From an uncultured Candidatus Saccharibacteria bacterium (GTDB taxonomy: Bacteria; Patescibacteriota; Saccharimonadia; Saccharimonadales; Saccharimonadaceae): a DNA stretch of 33,182 nt. Below, piece after piece: positions 32,386 to 33,182 of the stretch. Made by a program: the position numbers and the translations under genes. The DNA is taken from NCBI GenBank assembly GCA_927910745.1, contig CAKMNX010000003.1, positions 1 through 33,182 on the forward strand. Direction: 5' to 3'. Below the pieces are notes generated by a model. The model was not told the DNA's origin. It worked only from the letters and a program-made list of their open reading frames with translations, and did not search any database. The number at the start of each line of letters is the position of its first letter. The stretch's first letter is position 1.

Positions 32386-32851
32386 TTACTCAGCCTCTTC
32401 CAGCTGGATGATCACATGGCGCTCGCGGCCTTCGCCTTCGGAGATGGTCGTGATACCAGCTGCGTCGGCAGCAACTTGGTGGACGATGCGTCGATCGGCT
32501 GGGTTGAGGTGAGCGGTGTAGGGCTCACCAGTTGCACGCACGCGCTCGATCCAGCCCCGCGCTTTGTCGGCAATTTTTTCCTCATGCTGCTTTTTTATAA
32601 TCAGCAATATCAACACTCACACGCACTACCGCGGCATTTTGCGCCCGCAGCGCCGATGAGACGATATATTGCAGCGCCCGCAACGTCTCTGCCCCGCGGC
32701 CAATCAAGATACTATTAATATCCGACGACTCTACCCGAAGTGTCATTACCTCGCCATCGTCCTCACCCGATACCGCAATATTTTCGCCAAAAAATGAGAT
32801 GATGTTCTGGAGATATTCTCGGGCAAATGTTACTGATTGGTATCGATCCAT
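32386..32851 (-). CDS. jag: KH-R3H RNA-binding protein Jag/KhpB, apparent frameshift
   Basis: Single-stranded nucleic-acid-binding protein usually encoded next to yidC and linked to cell-wall growth control. The KH domain has GxxG-type INSILIGRGAETLRALQYIVSSAL; the R3H domain has LNPADRRIVHQVAADAAGITTISEGEGRERHVIIQ with the R-x3-H core. The two are split: the first frame ends in ADYKKAA-stop because of an A6 run (minus strand 32596-32591); with five A it reads ADYKKQHEEKIADKARGWIERV, giving about 154 residues. The N-terminal Jag-N domain found in many Firmicutes is absent. Strong GAGGAGGAGA Shine-Dalgarno. Confidence 0.85.
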
Positions 32852-32868
32852 CGGGTTCTCCTCCTCTG

Positions 32869-33182
32869 TTATTCTTTGGCTTTGATGCGTGTGATGTTGG
32901 CTTCTGTAGCCGCCTTGGCGCGCTTCTTTGTCGACTTTTTCTTGGCGGGTGTTGTAATATCTACTTCATCGGCAATTGCTTCAAGCTCTTGTTTATCTTT
33001 GCGGAGGAGATACGACTGCTGCGCCACCGCTACTAAGTTGGACGCCGTGTAGTAGAGCGCCAGCGCCCCCGGCAGCCCCATCATGATCATAAACATCATC
33101 ACTGGCATAAACTTCGCCATATTGCGCATCATTGCGGCGTTCATCTCGGCGGGGTCGGCCTCTTTGCCAGCGGCGCTCTCTC
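32869..33182 (-). CDS. yidC: Membrane protein insertase YidC, C-terminal part (cut by window edge)
   Basis: The last 104 codons of a YidC/OxaA insertase, which helps fold and insert membrane proteins. Visible: a cytoplasmic loop (ESAAGKEADPAEMNAAMMRNM), the final two-helix region MAKFMPVMMFMIMMGLPGALALYYTASNLVAVAQQSYLL, and a Lys-rich cytoplasmic tail (PAKKKSTKKRAKAATEAN) that in other bacteria contacts the ribosome. The frame is open to the window edge. It is followed 17 bases later by jag, the conserved order. Confidence 0.93.
   Translation of the reverse strand, partial: ESAAGKEADPAEMNAAMMRNMAKFMPVMMFMIMMGLPGALALYYTASNLVAVAQQSYLLRKDKQELEAIADEVDITTPAKKKSTKKRAKAATEANITRIKAKE

Noticed and set aside
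1..33182. Alternative genetic code (recoded TAG or TGA) as explanation for internal stops
   Set aside because: TAG, TGA and TAA all serve as normal stops of intact genes here, and almost all broken genes need a frame change, not only a stop read-through.

Overview
The window looks like part of a reduced bacterial genome, most likely from the Patescibacteria (CPR) and probably a Saccharibacterium. This assignment is inferred from gene content: short single-domain versions of housekeeping genes, a compact KH-R3H Jag protein beside yidC, a glycosyltransferase/DUF2304 pair, and a secreted ChW-repeat protein whose N-terminal half resembles actinobacterial secreted proteins. No 16S or marker-gene comparison was possible. 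The standard genetic code fits. There is no rRNA, tRNA, CRISPR array or recognisable transposase.

Almost the whole window is a cell-surface glycan locus. Left part (1-7.4 kb): a broken glycosyltransferase, glmS, galE, a frameshifted cytidylyltransferase-like gene, and an rfbB-Nudix-rfbC-rfbD operon for dTDP-L-rhamnose. Next (7.4-11 kb): an unknown gene facing the operon, then rfbA and a GT2-DUF2304-GT2 operon. Next (11-16.2 kb): a minus-strand rfbD paralogue with a GT8-like gene, a Wzx-type flippase and a DUF2142 membrane protein. At 16.5-19.4 kb lies a two-gene secreted/anchored module ending in a nine-repeat ChW protein. At 19.4-25.1 kb a minus-strand operon encodes an ABC-2 permease, a Wzt-like ATPase, a GT2 and a double-domain GT4. 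At 25-31.4 kb come a WbbL-like GT2, sucC-sucD, gtrB-gtrA, a cupin sugar isomerase and a GT4. The right edge has an unknown gene, jag/khpB and the 3' end of yidC. That pair usually lies near oriC in bacteria.

Together the genes make activated sugars (glucosamine-6-phosphate, UDP-galactose, dTDP-rhamnose, possibly a mannose-type sugar), assemble them with about nine glycosyltransferases, and export the product by a Wzx route, an ABC-transporter route, or both. sucCD is a metabolic outlier.

Two global patterns stand out. First, about a dozen transcription-unit-leading genes have a -10 hexamer only 6-13 bases before the start codon and no Shine-Dalgarno sequence, which is a leaderless layout. 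Internal genes and a few leading genes have good Shine-Dalgarno sites. Second, seven genes carry frame lesions, mostly one-base length changes in short A/T runs. This points to either consensus base-calling errors or real slippage or decay, and the reads should be checked before these genes are called pseudogenes.
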